Assembly (NCBI GenBank): GCA_934644965.1
Contig: CAKUDG010000015.1
Span: 11,266-75,265 of the forward strand
Direction: 5' to 3'
DNA from: an uncultured Victivallales bacterium
GTDB taxonomy: Bacteria; Verrucomicrobiota; Lentisphaeria; Victivallales; UBA1829
Length of the DNA: 64,000 nt
Part shown: in pieces, positions 62,017 through 64,000 of the stretch
Layout: every line of letters begins with the position of its first letter
Position numbering within the stretch: the stretch's first letter is position 1
Made by a program: the position numbers and the translations under genes
The notes under the pieces: generated by a model
What the model was told of the DNA's origin: nothing
The model's input: the letters and a program-made list of their open reading frames with translations, nothing else
Database searches by the model: none

Positions 62017-64000
62017 TGAACCGTTTTTTTATCAAAACACAATCCCTGCTTTCCTGGCCGAATCTGAAGAGACTGTCCTTGGCACAATGACAAGAAACAA
62101 TCCCTTCGATCTGACAGATTTACAGCGTAATGCCTGGCTTTATGAAATCAACTTTCTGAAAAATCTTCTCCGGAATGAAAGTTCCGGACAAATCATTTTT
62201 GAATATTCCATCCCCCGGTTAGGCAGGCGTATTGATGCGGTTTTGTTATTGAAGGGCATTGTCTTTGTCTTGGAATTCAAAGTGGGGGCAAAGGAATATG
62301 CCCGTCAGGATCTGGAGCAAGTTTGGGATTATGCACTGGATCTGAAAAACTTTCATGAGGCCAGCAGGCATTTGTCGATTGTTCCGCTTCTGATCGCAAC
62401 CGATGCAGAAAGGTCTTCGGAAAGCAGGAAGCTTTCCCAATATGACGATCCTGTTTTTGAGCCAATTCTCTCCAATTCTGAACGTCTGCCGCAGATAATG
62501 GCTCGATTGATCGCGGGATATGCACAGGAAATTGACTTGAGCCGCTGGGTGTTCAGCCGCTATATGCCCACCCCCACGATTATTCAGGCGGCCAGCGCCC
62601 TCTATCTGAACCACTCCGTTGCCGAGATCACCAAAACAGAAGCCTCTGGTGAAAATTTGCAGCGCACCAGCGAATTCGTGATGAATGTCATCGATCATTC
62701 CCGCGCCAACAAGGAAAAATCCATTTGTTTTGTGACCGGAGTTCCAGGCGCAGGAAAAACGTTGGTAGGGCTGAATATCGCAGTACGTCAGTTCCAGAAA
62801 CAGGATCCGGCGGTTTACCTTTCTGGAAATCAGCCTTTGGTATCGGTTCTGAGTGAAGCTTTGGCCCGGGACAAAAAACGTCAGGAGGAAGAGCGCAATC
62901 CCGGAGTCCGCTATCCTCTGACGGAAGCCAGGCGCAATGTCAAATCTTTTATTCAGATTGTTCATCACTATCGGGACAGCACCTTGGGAAAGCTCAGAAA
63001 TCCTGTTGAGAATGGTGTCCTGGAAATCGATCCGGCCAAAGTCCAAAAACACAAAAACGATGGCTACTCTGAAGTGGAACATGTAGCCATTTTTGATGAA
63101 GCTCAACGCGCATGGACCCGAACACGCCTCGCGGACTGGCTCAGACGGAAAAAAGGCATTTCGGACTTCCCCATGTCCGAACCGGAATTTTTGATCTGGT
63201 CTTTGAATCTGCGTGAGGACTGTGCTGTTGTGGTCTGCCTGGTCGGAGGCGGACAGGAAATCAACACCGGAGAAGCCGGAATCCGTGAATGGCTGCGCTC
63301 ACTCAATGACAGCTTCCCGGACTGGAATGTTTTTATTTCCGACCACTTGACTGGAAAGGAATATGCCGAGGGCGAACTCGAAGTTTTACTGCAGGCAAAT
63401 ACCCGGATCAAACGCAGTTCCCATCTGCATCTGGCAGTTTCCATGCGTTCCTTCCGGGCGGAACAGCTCTCTGATTTTGTGCATTATTTGCTAGAGGGAA
63501 AGCCATATCAGGCACAAACGCTGTTGGAAACCATAAAAGACAGGTATCCCATCGTTATCACGCGGAATCTGGAGACTGCCAAAGAATGGTTGCGAAAACA
63601 AAAACGCGGCACGGAACGTTACGGCATCGTGGTTTCTTCACAAGCTCAGCGTCTGCGCCCCCTGGCGATTGACGTCCGCTGCAAACCGGATACAGTCCAC
63701 TGGTTTCTGGATGATGTGACCGATATCCGTTCCTCCCTGTTCCTGGAAGATGCCGCCTCGGAATTTGATGTGCAGGGATTGGAGCTGGACTGGTCCTGCC
63801 TCGTCTGGGACGGGGATTTACGATGGAACGGCTCGGCTTGGGAGAATTATTCCTTTACAGGAAGTAAATGGCAGAACATTCGTTCAGAAGAACGGAAAAA
63901 CTATCAGATCAACGCCTATCGAGTGGTAGTGTCCGAAATTTTGCGCACATTTGTTTCTGAGCGATTACAGATGACAAACATGAGTTGGCGCAGCCGAAGC
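62006..64000 (+). CDS. DUF2075 protein: PD-(D/E)XK-like N-terminus plus P-loop helicase-like domain (3' end outside window)
   Basis: The frame is open from GTG 62006 to the end of the window (665 residues seen). GTG is preferred because AGGGA lies 8 bases upstream and the following FFYQNTIPAFLAESEETVLGTM matches the normal family start; an ATG at 62087 would cut this off. The N-terminal region shows a nuclease-like D-x(n)-E-x-K pattern (Asp77, Glu90, Lys92, in RRIDAVLLL and VLEFKVG). Walker A GVPGAGKT is at 245-252 and Walker B-like FDEAQ at 363-367; GGGQEIN and AVSMRSFRAEQ follow. The family is related to Schlafen-type DNA/RNA helicases and is frequent in defence islands. No stop is in the window. 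Confidence 0.88.
   Translation, partial: MKSDEPFFYQNTIPAFLAESEETVLGTMTRNNPFDLTDLQRNAWLYEINFLKNLLRNESSGQIIFEYSIPRLGRRIDAVLLLKGIVFVLEFKVGAKEYARQDLEQVWDYALDLKNFHEASRHLSIVPLLIATDAERSSESRKLSQYDDPVFEPILSNSERLPQIMARLIAGYAQEIDLSRWVFSRYMPTPTIIQAASALYLNHSVAEITKTEASGENLQRTSEFVMNVIDHSRANKEKSICFVTGVPGAGKTLVGLNIAVRQFQKQDPAVYLSGNQPLVSVLSEALARDKKRQEEERNPGVRYPLTEARRNVKSFIQIVHHYRDSTLGKLRNPVENGVLEIDPAKVQKHKNDGYSEVEHVAIFDEAQRAWTRTRLADWLRRKKGISDFPMSEPEFLIWSLNLREDCAVVVCLVGGGQEINTGEAGIREWLRSLNDSFPDWNVFISDHLTGKEYAEGELEVLLQANTRIKRSSHLHLAVSMRSFRAEQLSDFVHYLLEGKPYQAQTLLETIKDRYPIVITRNLETAKEWLRKQKRGTERYGIVVSSQAQRLRPLAIDVRCKPDTVHWFLDDVTDIRSSLFLEDAASEFDVQGLELDWSCLVWDGDLRWNGSAWENYSFTGSKWQNIRSEERKNYQINAYRVVVSEILRTFVSERLQMTNMSWRSRS

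Noticed and set aside
62246..63106. Minus-strand frame of 286 codons
   Set aside because: It lies opposite the DUF2075 gene, whose Walker motifs and start are clear; no family features.

Overview
The window looks like a chromosomal segment from a moderately GC-rich bacterium of the Planctomycetes-Verrucomicrobia-Chlamydiae group, most likely a Lentisphaerota (Victivallis-like) organism. The grounds are family-level only: three secreted pseudopilin-type proteins with an almost invariant FTLIELLVVIAIIA(I/L)LAALL N-terminus, a large secreted DUF4838/alpha-glucuronidase-like protein, a type III glutamine synthetase, and a mix of polysaccharide/sugar catabolism with an otherwise ordinary core genome. 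No rRNA, CRISPR array or recognisable transposase is seen. Taxonomy is an inference; I could run no search.

Layout. 1-2.9 kb: tail of an unknown gene, then a membrane protein built like a hybrid histidine kinase but lacking the phospho-acceptor His and the receiver Asp. 3.1-4.0 kb: pseudopilin-like protein. 4.5-14.0 kb: a DeoR-type repressor divergent from a seven-gene sugar operon (PfkB kinase, fucose-isomerase-like protein, IolB, FGGY kinase, FAD oxidoreductase, Fe-S partner, class II aldolase) closed by a strong terminator. 14.4-21 kb (minus strand): secreted proteins, two closely related tandem pseudopilins and the 1100-residue DUF4838 protein. 21.3-26 kb (minus): rRNA methyltransferase, a methylenetetrahydrofolate reductase with a C-terminal Cys-rich domain, an alpha/beta-hydrolase lacking its nucleophile and His, and a zinc-ribbon membrane protein. 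26.3-32.3 kb (plus): two envelope proteins, then adenine deaminase and hypoxanthine phosphoribosyltransferase (purine salvage). 32.6-37.5 kb (minus): unknown protein, nitroreductase, MurJ, YchF.

37.9-57.2 kb is a nitrogen/amide-nitrogen block: carB1, elongator-type tRNA-Met, a remarkable array of hairpins, carA, a second full-length carB, a NifA-like sigma54 activator, gltD, gltB and, divergently, type III glutamine synthetase. The gltB/glnN intergenic region carries two back-to-back GG-N10-GC (sigma54) promoters with a repeated motif between them, so the adjacent activator plausibly controls ammonia assimilation.

57.5-64 kb: tRNA-Phe followed by a compositionally foreign, AT-rich accessory island: a small HTH protein with its own strong promoter and a tandem 10-bp repeat array, a PD-(D/E)XK endonuclease and an NPPW adenine methyltransferase (type II restriction-modification), then a repeat-rich gap, a GIY-YIG/DUF4357 protein overlapping a DUF2075 (nuclease + P-loop helicase-like) protein that runs off the end of the window. 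The candidates I think most worth following are the hairpin array next to tRNA-Met, the divergent sigma54 control region, the IolB-containing mixed sugar operon, the pseudo-enzyme genes, and the defence-like island at tRNA-Phe.
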